Positions 1 to 9,086 of a stretch of DNA of 64,000 nucleotides are shown piece after piece. The translations under genes were made by a program, and so were the position numbers. The notes beneath the pieces were generated by a model. That model did no database searches and was not told the DNA's origin. It saw nothing but the letters and a program-made list of their open reading frames with translations. Numbering within the stretch: position 1 is the first letter of the stretch; each line of letters starts with the position of its first letter. Source of the stretch: Alkalihalobacillus sp. AL-G (GTDB lineage Bacteria > Bacillota > Bacilli > Bacillales > Fictibacillaceae); the NCBI RefSeq assembly GCF_030643805.1, contig NZ_CP094656.1, positions 434,001 through 498,000 on the forward strand, written 5' to 3'.

Positions 1-36
1 AACGAAAGATACACTAAATACGAGAGGTGATGAACC

Positions 37-1470
37 ATGTCAAAAAAAGTGTTTGTTAAAGATGTTACCGCGATGGAGGATGATTTTGCACAGTGGTATA
101 CCGATGTCGTCAAAAAGGCGGATCTTATCGACTATTCCACGGTCCGTGGGTCAATGATCATCCGTCCTTACGGATACGCAATTTGGGAAAACATCAAGAA
201 TGAACTCGATCATAGCATCAAGGAAACCGGGCATAAGAACGTCTATATGCCACTGTTCATACCGGAAAGTCTTCTTCAAAAGGAAAAGGATCACGTCGAA
301 GGCTTTGCACCCGAAGTAGCCTGGGTCACCCACGGAGGAGATGAAGAATTGCAAGAACGCCTCTGTGTTCGCCCGACGTCAGAAGTTCTTTTTTGCGAAC
401 ATTATAAAAATATCATTCACTCGTACCGGGACCTCCCGAAGCTTTATAACCAATGGTCAAACGTCGTGCGATGGGAAAAAACGACTCGTCCGTTCCTCCG
501 TACTCTCGAGTTTCTCTGGCAGGAAGGTCATACGTGTCATGCGACGAGTGAAGACGCACATGAAGAAACGACGAAAATGATCAACGTCTATGCCGACATC
601 TGTGAAAATGTGCTTGCAATCCCTGTCGTTAAAGGCCAGAAGACCGAAAAAGAAAAATTTGCAGGCGCGAAATTCACATATACGATTGAAAGCCTCATGC
701 ATGACGGAAAAGCGCTCCAGTCTGGAACATCGCACCATCTTGGAGACGGGTTCGCCCGTTCATTCGGCATCCAATACAGCGACCAGAACGGAGATCTTCA
801 GTACGTTCATCAGACGTCTTGGGGCTTCACAACCCGGATCATTGGAGCGATGATCATGGTTCATGGCGATAACCGAGGTCTTGTCATTCCGCCAAGAGTC
901 GCACCAACGCAAGTGATGATCCTCCCTATCGCTCAGCATAAAGAAGGCGTTCTTGATTTTGCCTATGATTTAAAAGAAAAGCTTGCACACGTAGCCCGTA
1001 TCGATATTGATGCGAGTGATAAAAAACCAGGCTGGAAGTTCAATGAGTATGAAATGAAAGGAATTCCGCTCCGCTTAGAGGTAGGACCAAAGGATATTGA
1101 AAAAGGTCAGGTCGTTCTGGCCAGACGTGATACCGGTGAAAAGCTGTTCGTTCCACTTGATGAAGTCGAAGTGAAAATCAGCGAACTGCTCGAGGACATC
1201 CAAATCAATCTCTACAATAAAGCGAAGCAACTTCGTGAAGATAAAACAACAACTGCCCAAACGATGGAGGAATTCGCGGACACGCTCACCAACAAGCCTG
1301 GTTTTATCAAAGCAATGTGGTGTGGTTCCGACGAATGCGAAGACAAAATTAAAGAAGATACCGGAGCGACATCCCGATGTATGCCATTTGAACAGGAAGA
1401 GCTGTCCGACAAATGCGTTTGCTGCGGGGAAAAAGCCCAGTACATGGTTTACTGGGGAAAAGCGTATTGA
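37..1470 (+). CDS. proS: Prolyl-tRNA synthetase (archaeal/eukaryotic-like type 3)
   Basis: Charges tRNA-Pro with proline in the cytoplasm. The 477-residue protein has the short class II layout: the catalytic core starts at once and no editing insertion separates motifs 2 and 3, as in type 3 ProS. Visible landmarks are RPTSE near residue 111, the motif 2 region [14 protein letters not shown], the QSGTSHHLG loop near 230, and a C-terminal zinc-binding tail with Cys residues in CGSDECED and [18 protein letters not shown]. The start ATG follows AGAGGTGATG at a good distance. A strong terminator follows. Only 36 bases lie upstream, so a T-box or promoter cannot be judged. Confidence 0.97.
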   Translation: MSKKVFVKDVTAMEDDFAQWYTDVVKKADLIDYSTVRGSMIIRPYGYAIWENIKNELDHSIKETGHKNVYMPLFIPESLLQKEKDHVEGFAPEVAWVTHGGDEELQERLCVRPTSEVLFCEHYKNIIHSYRDLPKLYNQWSNVVRWEKTTRPFLRTLEFLWQEGHTCHATSEDAHEETTKMINVYADICENVLAIPVVKGQKTEKEKFAGAKFTYTIESLMHDGKALQSGTSHHLGDGFARSFGIQYSDQNGDLQYVHQTSWGFTTRIIGAMIMVHGDNRGLVIPPRVAPTQVMILPIAQHKEGVLDFAYDLKEKLAHVARIDIDASDKKPGWKFNEYEMKGIPLRLEVGPKDIEKGQVVLARRDTGEKLFVPLDEVEVKISELLEDIQINLYNKAKQLREDKTTTAQTMEEFADTLTNKPGFIKAMWCGSDECEDKIKEDTGATSRCMPFEQEELSDKCVCCGEKAQYMVYWGKAY

Positions 1471-1483
1471 TTCACCCACTTTC

Positions 1484-1519
1484 AGAAGCTGTAACCTTAA
1501 AAGGTGCAGCTTCTTTTTT
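1484..1519 (+). terminator. Rho-independent terminator of proS
   Basis: AGAAGCTG pairs with CAGCTTCT and the inner ACCTT pairs with AAGGT, followed by six T. It lies 14 bases after the proS stop codon. Confidence 0.85.
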
Positions 1520-1658
1520 ACACGTTAGGAAAGTAGAACTTTTCAGCAACAAGAATGACCGACGCTGGAGAAAAGTTTTCGTCCCAAGTATAAGCGAACA
1601 GAGGCTTAGCCTACGCAAGGCTTGGCGAGAGACCTTTAGGGACCAAGTTTTCTTTATC
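1516..1658. repeat. Dispersed structured intergenic repeat, copy A
   Basis: This stretch matches 37824-37958 in the same orientation over about 135 bases, beginning CACGTTAGGAAAGTA and ending CAAGTTTTCTTTAT. Two pairings are kept in both copies although the bases between them differ. AACTTTTCAGC pairs with GCTGGAGAAAAGTT, and the CTTGG...CCAAG arms close different loops. It starts directly at the T-run of the proS terminator. It codes for nothing convincing. Confidence 0.8.
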
Positions 1659-1989
1659 CAAAAAGTACGAAACAGGGTCGAATTAACGTATTTAGAATTA
1701 CCCCTTCTAACAAGGTACGCAAATACACACCGTATTCCCGCAATATTCAACAACGTTATTCTGACGTTCTTCGGGGGCATACAGACTATAGTCCGCTTAC
1801 AATTTTCGCATCCTAAATCGATCGGATTACCCAAAAGTCATTTTTATGGCCGTAAATCGATTCTGATTTTTATATAAGTGACTAGCACCTTTCGTTCAAT
1901 ATAACGAGCTTACAAGTATATTTTCAAATGAACAAGTAAAAGAAAGTAAAGTGACATCTTCCAAATTGTTTGTATAAGGGGTCTAACGT
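1659..1989. other. Non-coding interval with a second dispersed repeat
   Basis: No ORF with a ribosome binding site is seen. The middle holds the GACTATAGTCCGC repeat listed separately. The last 60 bases should contain the promoter of the DUF420 gene, but no clear sigma-A hexamers could be picked. Confidence 0.5.
1784..1816 (-). repeat. Dispersed repeat, GCGGACTATAGTC family, copy 1
   Basis: Read on the minus strand this is TTAGGATGCGAAAATTG then TAAGCGGACTATAGTC. The plus strand at 22491-22523 reads almost the same (TTGGATGCCGAAAAATG then AAAGCGGACTATAGTC). The core GACTATAGTC is a perfect palindrome. Confidence 0.65.
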
Positions 1990-2445
1990 ATGGTGGATTT
2001 TTTACCGCTGCTAAGTACATTTTGTATTTTGGTGAGTGCCATTCTGGTCGCATTCGGATGGTATTTCATTAAAAATGGGAGGAAAGAAGCACATAAAAAG
2101 GCGATGGCAACGGCAGCTTCTTTTGCTGTTCTGTTCTTTATCATCTATATTTCGAGAACGCTCCTTATCGGTAATACTTCTTTCGGTGGGCCGGATCATA
2201 TAAAGCCGTATTATACATCCTTCCTCATCTTTCATATATTCCTTGCGTTAACAGGTGTTGCTTTAGGGATTTTAACGATTTTCTTTGCCCGAAAGGGGCG
2301 GCTTAAAAAACATAGAAAGATTGGTCCGTGGACTGCAGTCATCTGGTTCATTTCAGCAACGACAGGGGTAAGTGTCTATTTGATGTTATATGTCATATGG
2401 GAGCCGGGTCCAGTTACAAGCATGATTGATGCTATTTTAAAATAA
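1990..2445 (+). CDS. DUF420 family membrane protein (YozB/CtaM-like)
   Basis: This is a 151-residue integral membrane protein with four hydrophobic helices at about residues 4-26, 40-61, 78-99 and 116-138. Conserved histidines lie in the second half (HIKPYY, IFHIFLA, KKHRKIG). This matches the DUF420 family. Family members called CtaM are needed for maturation of haem-copper terminal oxidases in Firmicutes, and such a role here is inferred from the family only. The start is supported by AAGGGG nine bases upstream. No oxidase gene lies nearby. Confidence 0.8.
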   Translation: MVDFLPLLSTFCILVSAILVAFGWYFIKNGRKEAHKKAMATAASFAVLFFIIYISRTLLIGNTSFGGPDHIKPYYTSFLIFHIFLALTGVALGILTIFFARKGRLKKHRKIGPWTAVIWFISATTGVSVYLMLYVIWEPGPVTSMIDAILK

Positions 2446-2446
2446 T

Positions 2447-2472
2447 AAAAGCCGATATTTCCGGGTTTTTTT
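2447..2472 (+). terminator. Weak terminator after the DUF420 gene
   Basis: AAAAGCCG pairs with CGGGTTTT around a short loop and is followed by a T-run. The stem has only three GC pairs, so termination may be partial. Confidence 0.4.
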
Positions 2473-2483
2473 AACGGTCTAGA

Positions 2484-2513
2484 CGTATAAAATGGAATAA
2501 TTATCACCTTCTA
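2484..2513 (+). promoter_or_regulatory. Candidate sigma-G promoter of the germinant receptor operon
   Basis: CGTATA at 2484-2489 and CCTTCTA at 2507-2513 are 17 bases apart. They resemble the sigma-G elements TGAATA and CATACTA at 4 of 6 and 5 of 7 positions. The site lies just upstream of the AAGGAGGTG of the first gene. Known GerA-type operons are transcribed by sigma-G in the forespore. Confidence 0.4.
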
Positions 2514-2543
2514 TTGAAAAACTACAAGAAGGAGGTGGAACGG

Positions 2544-4049
2544 ATGAGTACTGCGGAAATAGGAACGAAGATCTCATACTTAAAAGATACGTTCGAAGCT
2601 TGTGGTGATATTGTTTTTAAGCCTGTTGAGATAAATAACAATACAGGATTTCTTATTTTCTTATCCGAAATGATCGATCATAAAGCACTGTTCGAAATTG
2701 AACAAGGTTTTTTTTCTTATAAATATGAACAGATGCAAGGTAAAGACATCCGTTCAATTGTCCGTGAACGTTACCCCTTCAGCAGTGTCTTGGAATCAGA
2801 TGATACAAAAAGCATGATCAATGAAATATTATCTGGGCGTACCGTTTTGTTGTTCAAAGAGTTAGACATCGTCTTTTCCTTTGTCACGACCAATTCAACA
2901 AGTAGGAGGATTGATGAACCGAGAACGGAACGAACGGTGAGAGGTCCACAGGAAGCATTCATTGAAAGTATTGATACGAATTTAATGCTGATTCGCAGAA
3001 AAGTACGAACACCTTCTCTAAAAGTAGAATATTTGACGTTAGGCAAACAAACAAATACGAAAATAGCTGTCGTTTTCTTAAAAGGGATAGCCAATGATGA
3101 TATCGTCAAAGAAGTTCATCAACGATTAAACCGAATTGAGATTGATGGCGTGCTGGAAAGTCAATATATAGAGTCGATGATAAAGGATTCTCCGAAGTCA
3201 CCCTTCCCAACGGTCTACAGTACAGAACGTCCAGATAAAGTAAGTGCAGATTTATTAGAAGGGAAAGTCGCGATATTCATAGATGGAACACCCTTTGTAT
3301 TGACCGCGCCAGCTTTGTTTGTAGAATTTCTTCATTCAAGTGAGGATTATTATGATGGATCGTTGGTTGCGACGACGATTCGCTGGATAAGGTTTCTTGG
3401 CCTTTTTGTTACATTGATACTCCCTTCTTTTTATGTAGCTATGGTATCGGTACATCAAGATTTGCTTCAGACCCCTCTATTATTACGTCTTGCAGCCAAC
3501 CGGGAAGCGTTGCCATATCCGGTCTTAGTAGAAGGAATCTTTTTGATACTCACCTACGAACTCATTCGTGAGGCAGGTTTACGAATGCCAAAGCCACTTG
3601 GGGGTGCGATTGTCACGATTTTAGGACTGGTTTTGATCGGTCAAGCTACCGTTCAAGCAGGTATCATCGGCCCGGTCATGGCTATCGTTGTTTCAGTTAC
3701 AGCATTGACCTCCTTTATTTTACCGAATTATGCATTCCATCAAATTATCCGTTATTGTGGAATTCCAATCCTTTTGCTTGCAGGATTTTTTGGTTTTATG
3801 GGCATTCTCGTGGCTCTAATGTTCGGCTTGGCACATTTGGTCAATTTGCGGTCTTTTGGAGTACCATACTCTTCTCCTGTTTCTCCAGCACAAAGAGAAG
3901 GGTGGAAGGACGTCTTTATACGAGCACCGTGGTGGGCAATAGAAACACGCACGCCAGGAGTGGCTGTAGAAAATGTACGCCGTGCAGGTTTCAATAATTA
4001 TCCCCAAAAACCGAACAACAATGATGAACAAGGGGGCTCTCATAAGTGA
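2544..4049 (+). CDS. Spore germination receptor A subunit (GerA/GerKA family)
   Basis: This is the A subunit of a nutrient germinant receptor in the spore inner membrane. The 501-residue protein has the usual layout. A long hydrophilic N-terminal half covers about residues 1-280. A membrane half from about 285 to 445 has several helices, including the stretch with TLILPSFYVAMV and YELIREAGLRMPKPLGGAI, a hallmark of the family. A hydrophilic tail follows. The ATG at 2544 is preferred over an in-frame TTG at 2514 because AAGGAGGTG sits seven bases before it. The gene overlaps the next by four bases (GTGA), which implies translational coupling. It is the first gene of an A-C-D-B operon. Confidence 0.95.
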   Translation: MSTAEIGTKISYLKDTFEACGDIVFKPVEINNNTGFLIFLSEMIDHKALFEIEQGFFSYKYEQMQGKDIRSIVRERYPFSSVLESDDTKSMINEILSGRTVLLFKELDIVFSFVTTNSTSRRIDEPRTERTVRGPQEAFIESIDTNLMLIRRKVRTPSLKVEYLTLGKQTNTKIAVVFLKGIANDDIVKEVHQRLNRIEIDGVLESQYIESMIKDSPKSPFPTVYSTERPDKVSADLLEGKVAIFIDGTPFVLTAPALFVEFLHSSEDYYDGSLVATTIRWIRFLGLFVTLILPSFYVAMVSVHQDLLQTPLLLRLAANREALPYPVLVEGIFLILTYELIREAGLRMPKPLGGAIVTILGLVLIGQATVQAGIIGPVMAIVVSVTALTSFILPNYAFHQIIRYCGIPILLLAGFFGFMGILVALMFGLAHLVNLRSFGVPYSSPVSPAQREGWKDVFIRAPWWAIETRTPGVAVENVRRAGFNNYPQKPNNNDEQGGSHK

Positions 4050-5338
4050 GAAACAAAAGTAAGCATTTACGACGGTGTCTCCTAGCCTTTGTCTTGTTTT
4101 TGAACACCATATTCCTATCAGGTTGTTGGAGTACGAATGAGGTTGACGACCTCGCGATTATCAATATGATGGCAATTGACGAAAACGAATCTGGTGACGT
4201 TGTAGTTACAGTTGCGGTTATAATTCCAGAAAATATCTATTCAAGAACTTCTACGGCAGGAATACCTGGAGAAGGGGATTCCGTTTTACTAACTGCTACA
4301 GGTAAAAACATCTTTGAGGCAATTGGAAAACTATCAGGGTCCATATCGAAAAGGATTTACCTAGGACATATCAATACGATTATTTTTGGTGAGCGTGCCG
4401 CACGCGAAAGAATGGAAACGTCTTTAGATTTTTTCAGGAGAGAAAATGACTTTCGTCCGAACATTAAATTGCTTGTAACAAATGGGAAAGCAAAGGATAT
4501 TTTGAAAATGGGACCTATGCTGGAGCCGACCCTTGGGTTGGACTTGGATCGTTTAATTAGGTTAAGGCGGTTTAGCCCGATGACTATGGTAAAAGATTTA
4601 AGTAGTTTTTTGGAAGATCTAACTAGCGACACCAAAGATCCAATAACAGGGCTCATTGTCCCAGCAAATGAAAATGGTGTTGACACAGAAAAAAAGGGAT
4701 CTGAAAATGCAAAGGACACCGGAAAAAATCGAGCTGCAATTTCCGATGGTAAAAAGGACGGTGTGAGCCCAAAGAAACCACTAGCCTTAAGCTTGCAAGG
4801 GACGGCTGCCTTTAAGGGTGGGCACCTTAAAGGGTTTCTAACTCATAAGGAAACCCGTGGCCTACTCTGGATTCAAGGTGAAATTAAAAATGGAATCGTT
4901 ATTTTGGATTGTGGGAAAAACCAACAAGGAACCGTTGCTCTACAAATAAGAGATAGCCAATCCCGATTCATTCCTGAACGTAAAAACGGAGCAATCAATA
5001 TGATGGTAAACATAGAAGTCGAGGCGGATGTTGGTGAAATAGCCTGTAAGGAGTTCAAAATAAAACCTGATGATTTCGATCGTTTAAATGCTCAACTTGA
5101 AGATCATATCAGAAAAGAAGCAAACCTTGTGTTAAACAAAGCACAGAAAGAATGGCAAACAGATATTTTTGGCTTTGGAGAAGCACTTTACCGTAAATAT
5201 CCTAAAGAATGGGAGAAGCTTGCTCCACAATGGAGAGAAGGCGAGTTGAGGAAATTGAAAGTGAATTTAGAGATTAAAACGAATATATCCCGTTACGGTT
5301 TAATAGAAAATCCAAGTCGATCAAATGAATCGAGGTAG
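4046..5338 (+). CDS. Spore germination receptor C subunit, lipoprotein (GerC family)
   Basis: This is the 430-residue lipoprotein C subunit of the germinant receptor. A basic start and hydrophobic stretch end in the lipobox LSGC with Cys27, followed by WSTNEVDDLAI, typical of GerAC/GerKC proteins. The C-terminal GerC domain covers about residues 210-420. A hydrophilic, Lys-rich insert (about 205-245) divides the two halves. The GTG start overlaps the A-subunit stop, with AAGGGGG upstream. It should sit on the outer face of the spore inner membrane with the A and B subunits. Confidence 0.95.
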   Translation: MRNKSKHLRRCLLAFVLFLNTIFLSGCWSTNEVDDLAIINMMAIDENESGDVVVTVAVIIPENIYSRTSTAGIPGEGDSVLLTATGKNIFEAIGKLSGSISKRIYLGHINTIIFGERAARERMETSLDFFRRENDFRPNIKLLVTNGKAKDILKMGPMLEPTLGLDLDRLIRLRRFSPMTMVKDLSSFLEDLTSDTKDPITGLIVPANENGVDTEKKGSENAKDTGKNRAAISDGKKDGVSPKKPLALSLQGTAAFKGGHLKGFLTHKETRGLLWIQGEIKNGIVILDCGKNQQGTVALQIRDSQSRFIPERKNGAINMMVNIEVEADVGEIACKEFKIKPDDFDRLNAQLEDHIRKEANLVLNKAQKEWQTDIFGFGEALYRKYPKEWEKLAPQWREGELRKLKVNLEIKTNISRYGLIENPSRSNESR

Positions 5339-5341
5339 GTC

Positions 5342-5557
5342 ATGAATATCATATTCAGCTTATTACTCATTTTGCTTGTCTTACTAACAACGGGCTCACA
5401 TGTTTACTATATTTTCAAAAAAAGAGATTACAAAACATTAAGTACCCAGCTAATCCTTATAATCCTTGTGATGATTGCGGGTATAACAGCGATTAATAAT
5501 TACGCAGATCCTTCAATATCGAAAATCCTTAATATGCTGAGTCCCATAAAGCAATGA
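5342..5557 (+). CDS. Small two-helix membrane protein of the germinant receptor operon (D-subunit type)
   Basis: This 71-residue protein has two hydrophobic helices (about 3-24 and 35-52) joined by the basic loop KKRDYK. Small two-TM proteins of this size are encoded in many Bacillus receptor operons and are known as D subunits that modulate germination. The assignment rests on size, topology and position between the C and B genes. The ATG lies three bases after the C-subunit stop, so translation is likely coupled. Confidence 0.75.
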   Translation: MNIIFSLLLILLVLLTTGSHVYYIFKKRDYKTLSTQLILIILVMIAGITAINNYADPSISKILNMLSPIKQ

Positions 5558-5573
5558 AACGGAGGAAACGATC

Positions 5574-6680
5574 ATGATTGAACGAGGTAGAATAAGTAAT
5601 ATTCAAGCCGCGATGTTAGCGATTACCTCCTTAACGATCATCGGACATTTGATTCTTCTGACGGTCATTATTTCACAAAGCAGGCAAGATGGATGGATAG
5701 CGGCAATAATCGGGACTGTCCTGGGGCTGATCGGAATCATTTCGCTTATTAAGCTGTCACAATGCTTTCCAGGTCTTACATTAATCGAAATTTTGTTTAA
5801 TCACTTTTCATGGCCCGGTAAAATTATCGGAGTATTATATCTCGTTTATTTTTATCTTATGGCTGCTTTAGGAGTAAGGCTATTTGCGGAAGCCTATAAG
5901 AGAATCATGATGGAGACACCTATGTGGGCTTTTGTGACCGTTATCCTGCTGTTAACAACATTCATCGTTTATTTAGGATTAGAAACATTAGCACGCCTTA
6001 ATCAAATCATGCTTCCCGTTTTAGTAATCATTGCGATCGGCGTTGTGTTCTTAACAATGGGGGAGAAGAAGGACTACACCAATTTACTACCGATTATGGG
6101 GGAAGGCTTTTATCCAGTCGGGGTAGGTTCTTTATCTGTAATGGGATGGTTTGGTGAATTTGTGATATTGGGTATGATCCTTCCCTATGTGAAACGGCCA
6201 AAAAGGCTCGTCAAGACAGGTGTTTCTGTTGCAGTTGTGACATTGATCTTTTTCCTTGGGCCAATTACAGGTCCGATTGCAATGTTCGGGCCTGTCGAAG
6301 CCGCTAAAATGGCTTTTCCAACTTTTTCAGAAGTTCGATACATAACTGCGGGTGAAGTGATAAACCGATTTGATGTCATTGCGATTTTATTTTGGACCGT
6401 CGGGTTAATGGTCCGAATCTCTCTGTTCTTTTATGGACTTAGCTTAGGAACTGCCCAGGCGTTGAAGCTAAATGTTTATCAGCCTATTATCATTCCTTAT
6501 GCTTGGCTGATCGGGATAGGGTCGATTTTGTTTGCCAAAAATTACGCAGAACTAAAAGAATTTTTATTTCAATCCTATGTACCGCTGAATCTATTGATGG
6601 GGGCGGCATTACCGTTATTGCTTCTGCTGATAACAGTAATCTTCTTCCGAAAAAGAAGAAATGAATCAAAGGTAGATTAG
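5574..6680 (+). CDS. Spore germination receptor B subunit (GerB/GerKB family transporter-like)
   Basis: This is a 368-residue polytopic protein of the amino acid-permease-like GerB family, thought to bind the germinant. About ten hydrophobic helices span the length. The N-terminus IERGRISNIQAAMLAI is typical, since these receptors usually open with a short polar strand followed by a helix. CGGAGG lies ten bases before the ATG at 5574. It is the last gene of the operon, and no strong terminator was seen after it. Confidence 0.93.
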   Translation: MIERGRISNIQAAMLAITSLTIIGHLILLTVIISQSRQDGWIAAIIGTVLGLIGIISLIKLSQCFPGLTLIEILFNHFSWPGKIIGVLYLVYFYLMAALGVRLFAEAYKRIMMETPMWAFVTVILLLTTFIVYLGLETLARLNQIMLPVLVIIAIGVVFLTMGEKKDYTNLLPIMGEGFYPVGVGSLSVMGWFGEFVILGMILPYVKRPKRLVKTGVSVAVVTLIFFLGPITGPIAMFGPVEAAKMAFPTFSEVRYITAGEVINRFDVIAILFWTVGLMVRISLFFYGLSLGTAQALKLNVYQPIIIPYAWLIGIGSILFAKNYAELKEFLFQSYVPLNLLMGAALPLLLLLITVIFFRKRRNESKVD

Positions 6681-6719
6681 GTCAGGTACTTACTTGAAAA
6701 AATAAAGGAGTAGAGTAGG

Positions 6720-6806
6720 ATGGGAAAAAACATTGGACTAACAGCTGCAGAGCTCCCTGCATTTTGTCAATACGAGGGATACTGCACTTCAATTCTGAAC
6801 GAGTGA
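6720..6806 (+). pseudogene. Possible remnant of a DUF3231-like gene (28 codons)
   Basis: A 28-codon frame begins at an ATG preceded by AAAGGAG at good spacing. The peptide opens MGKNIGLTAAELPAF and continues with a QYE segment, which resembles the first helix of DUF3231 proteins (LTaaEia-W-qY). It stops soon after, and other frames look decayed. It could be the 5' end of a degraded gene or a chance short ORF. The convergent gene at 6832 begins 26 bases later. Confidence 0.25.
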
Positions 6807-6831
6807 CTTGCAACTACAATCAGAACGCTAT

Positions 6832-7128
6832 TCAAAAATCGTCCCCCTCTTGTTCAGCATTCCGAACCCTGTCCTTAGAATATTCGAACACCCAAACAAT
6901 CAGGCATAGGAAAAAGGCGACCCCGACAATAAACGTACCAAGGATTCCATAGCCCATTCCTTCCCAGCCTCGTATAAAAACTATACCCGTAACAAATACA
7001 CTGATTCCTGCTTGAAATGTAAAATAAGACGCAATATACCAACCGATCCGTTTTCGATAATAAAGTGCCACAGTCGTAAACACAATCCAGCTAAAGCTCA
7101 ATAACGTAATCAATACGACTCCGCTCAT
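6832..7128 (-). CDS. Small membrane protein of unknown function (three helices)
   Basis: This 98-residue protein has three hydrophobic helices (about 3-25, 30-53, 60-82) and an acidic tail, EYSKDRVRNAEQEGDDF. I do not recognise the family with confidence; the size and topology recall YesK-like proteins. AAGGGG overlaps the stop codon of the upstream gene and gives a clean start, so the two genes form a two-gene operon on the minus strand. Confidence 0.7.
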   Translation of the reverse strand: MSGVVLITLLSFSWIVFTTVALYYRKRIGWYIASYFTFQAGISVFVTGIVFIRGWEGMGYGILGTFIVGVAFFLCLIVWVFEYSKDRVRNAEQEGDDF

Positions 7129-7140
7129 GTGAAAAACCCC

Positions 7141-7386
7141 TTATGCAATTTTCTGTTGTCGACGCTTTAACATGTATGGCATCACAATATAGAGGATCGG
7201 CACAAACGCAATCCACCAGAGGGTTGGGGAACCCGCAAAATATAGAGCAGACGGGATCAGAACAATTCCGCTAATTGCCAACCATAACGGTGAACGAACG
7301 AGTACAGAGAAAAACAATAAGAAAAATGAGATCAAGACCAAATGCCCAAAAAACCAGCCCGGGCCAGAAAAATGAGTCCACTTCAA
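7141..7386 (-). CDS. Small membrane protein of unknown function (81 residues)
   Basis: This is an 81-residue hydrophobic protein with helices at about 12-30, 33-50 and 53-72 and a basic end, KRRQQKIA. It starts with TTG after GGAAGGAG. It sits 12 bases upstream of the other small membrane protein on the same strand, so the pair is probably co-expressed. No function can be assigned. Confidence 0.65.
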   Translation of the reverse strand: MKWTHFSGPGWFFGHLVLISFFLLFFSVLVRSPLWLAISGIVLIPSALYFAGSPTLWWIAFVPILYIVMPYMLKRRQQKIA

Positions 7387-7498
7387 ACCGACTCCTTCCC
7401 TACCATTATATACCTTTTTTCTTAATTCATCATAAAGGATTTAAAAGATTCGTATTGAAAAATAGGAAATTAGCAAAGGGGGAAAGGGGACAACTGCT

Positions 7499-7533
7499 AA
7501 AAAAGACCATCCCGAACGAACGGAATGATCTTT
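7499..7533 (-). terminator. Terminator of the tct operon
   Basis: On the minus strand AAAGATCATTCCG pairs with CGGGATGGTCTTT around TTCGTT, with two G:U pairs that exist only in minus-strand RNA, followed by a T-run. It lies 21 bases after the TctA stop codon. Confidence 0.85.
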
Positions 7534-7554
7534 CAATAATCCTTACACTATAAA

Positions 7555-9072
7555 TTAAACTGTTATATCTTTTGAATTCGGAGTGTTCATCCGCTTGTTA
7601 TGGCGAATATCCGTAACAATCGCATACACAATCGAAAGAACCGTCAAAAGCAATAGCACACCAGAAATTGGACGAGTAAGGAAAAGTGTCAGGTCCGGGT
7701 TGGTTGTAATCGCGATCCGCAGGTTTTCCTCTGTAAGGGGCCCTAGGATGACACCGAGTACAAAGGCAGCTAATGAAAAGCTGCTCTGCTTCAGCAAGTA
7801 CCCGACAACGCCGAACAGGAGCAATACCCAAATGTCAAAAACCCGGTTGTTGATCGCGTAACTCCCCAGTGCGCATAAAATAATGACAACAGGGATTAGA
7901 TAATGCATCGGAACATCATTAATCTTCAGAAAGAATTTAATCCCAAAGGATTGGATCAAGAGCATGAAAATGGCAGAAATAAAGAATGAAAGAAAGATTC
8001 CATAAGCGAGTACAGGCTCAGAGATAAAGAAGTACGGGCCTGGCTGGATCCCATGGACTAAAAGTGCACCCATCATCATCACCGTAACAGCGCTGCCTGG
8101 AATCCCTAGTGCAAGTGTAGGAATCAAGGCACCGCCCTCTGATGAGTTGTTCGCGGTTTCTGCAGCAATGATGCCATCTTTGGTTCCTGTACCGAACTTT
8201 TTCGGATTTTTAGATAATTTCTTAGCAACATCATAGCTTAAAATATTGGCAATGCTTGAACCAGCACCTGGCAGCGCACCGATAAAGACGCCAACAATGG
8301 ATGAGCGGATGACATTTACCCATGATGAAAGCATATTCTTTAACGTTTTACTGACTGGGTAGGATAAGCTTAAATTTTGATTGAATTGAAGCTTTTCCTT
8401 TTTCCCGTTTTTCGCTTCAGATAGGAGCTGTGAAAAGGCGAAGATACCAATCAGTACGGGTAAAAAGGCAAAACCAGCTAACATCTCGACAGATCCAAAG
8501 GTGAAGCGTTCTACCCCTAGAAGAGGGTCTGTTCCAATCGTCCCGACAAACATACCGAGCAGGCCAGCAATCAAGCCTTTAATCAGATTTCCTTCCCCGA
8601 GGCTAGCAATCGCGCTTAATCCAAACACCATCAGGCTGAAAAATTCCCAAGCTCCGAACTTGACGGCTATTGTCGATAGCATCGGAGCGGCCAATACAAG
8701 AATGATACCACCAATGATGGAGCCAATAAAAGAGGACCATAACCCGATGGCCAGCGCTTTACCCGGCTCTCCATTTTTGACCATGGGGTAGCCGTCAAAC
8801 GTTGTCGCCATAGCTGAAGGTGTTCCGGGAATACCAAGTAAGCAGGCGGAGATAAGTCCACCTGATGCTCCCCCTAACCAGACTCCCATCATTAAGGAAA
8901 TCCCTTCGAGTGGACCTAATCCGAGACTAAAAGGCAGGGTCAACGCAACGGCCATGGTGATGGTGAAGCCAGGGATGCATCCGAAAATGATACCAGCAAT
9001 AACCCCTACTACCATTAACAGCAAAGTATCCCACTGTAAAATTGCCTCGATACTCATTAGTAAGTTTTCCAT
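7555..9072 (-). CDS. tctA: Tripartite tricarboxylate transporter large permease TctA
   Basis: This is the 505-residue large membrane subunit of a TTT-family solute importer, with about 12 helices. Family signatures are visible: GCIPGFTITMAVALTLPFS near residue 30, GLISACLLGIPGTPSAMAT near 75, and GALPGAGSSIANILSYDVAKK near 265. It works with TctB and the lipoprotein receptor TctC encoded upstream, to import a carboxylate such as citrate. The ATG is preceded by GGGGGG. The substrate cannot be read from sequence. Confidence 0.95.
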   Translation of the reverse strand: MENLLMSIEAILQWDTLLLMVVGVIAGIIFGCIPGFTITMAVALTLPFSLGLGPLEGISLMMGVWLGGASGGLISACLLGIPGTPSAMATTFDGYPMVKNGEPGKALAIGLWSSFIGSIIGGIILVLAAPMLSTIAVKFGAWEFFSLMVFGLSAIASLGEGNLIKGLIAGLLGMFVGTIGTDPLLGVERFTFGSVEMLAGFAFLPVLIGIFAFSQLLSEAKNGKKEKLQFNQNLSLSYPVSKTLKNMLSSWVNVIRSSIVGVFIGALPGAGSSIANILSYDVAKKLSKNPKKFGTGTKDGIIAAETANNSSEGGALIPTLALGIPGSAVTVMMMGALLVHGIQPGPYFFISEPVLAYGIFLSFFISAIFMLLIQSFGIKFFLKINDVPMHYLIPVVIILCALGSYAINNRVFDIWVLLLFGVVGYLLKQSSFSLAAFVLGVILGPLTEENLRIAITTNPDLTLFLTRPISGVLLLLTVLSIVYAIVTDIRHNKRMNTPNSKDITV

Positions 9073-9086
9073 TCGTTACCCCCCCT

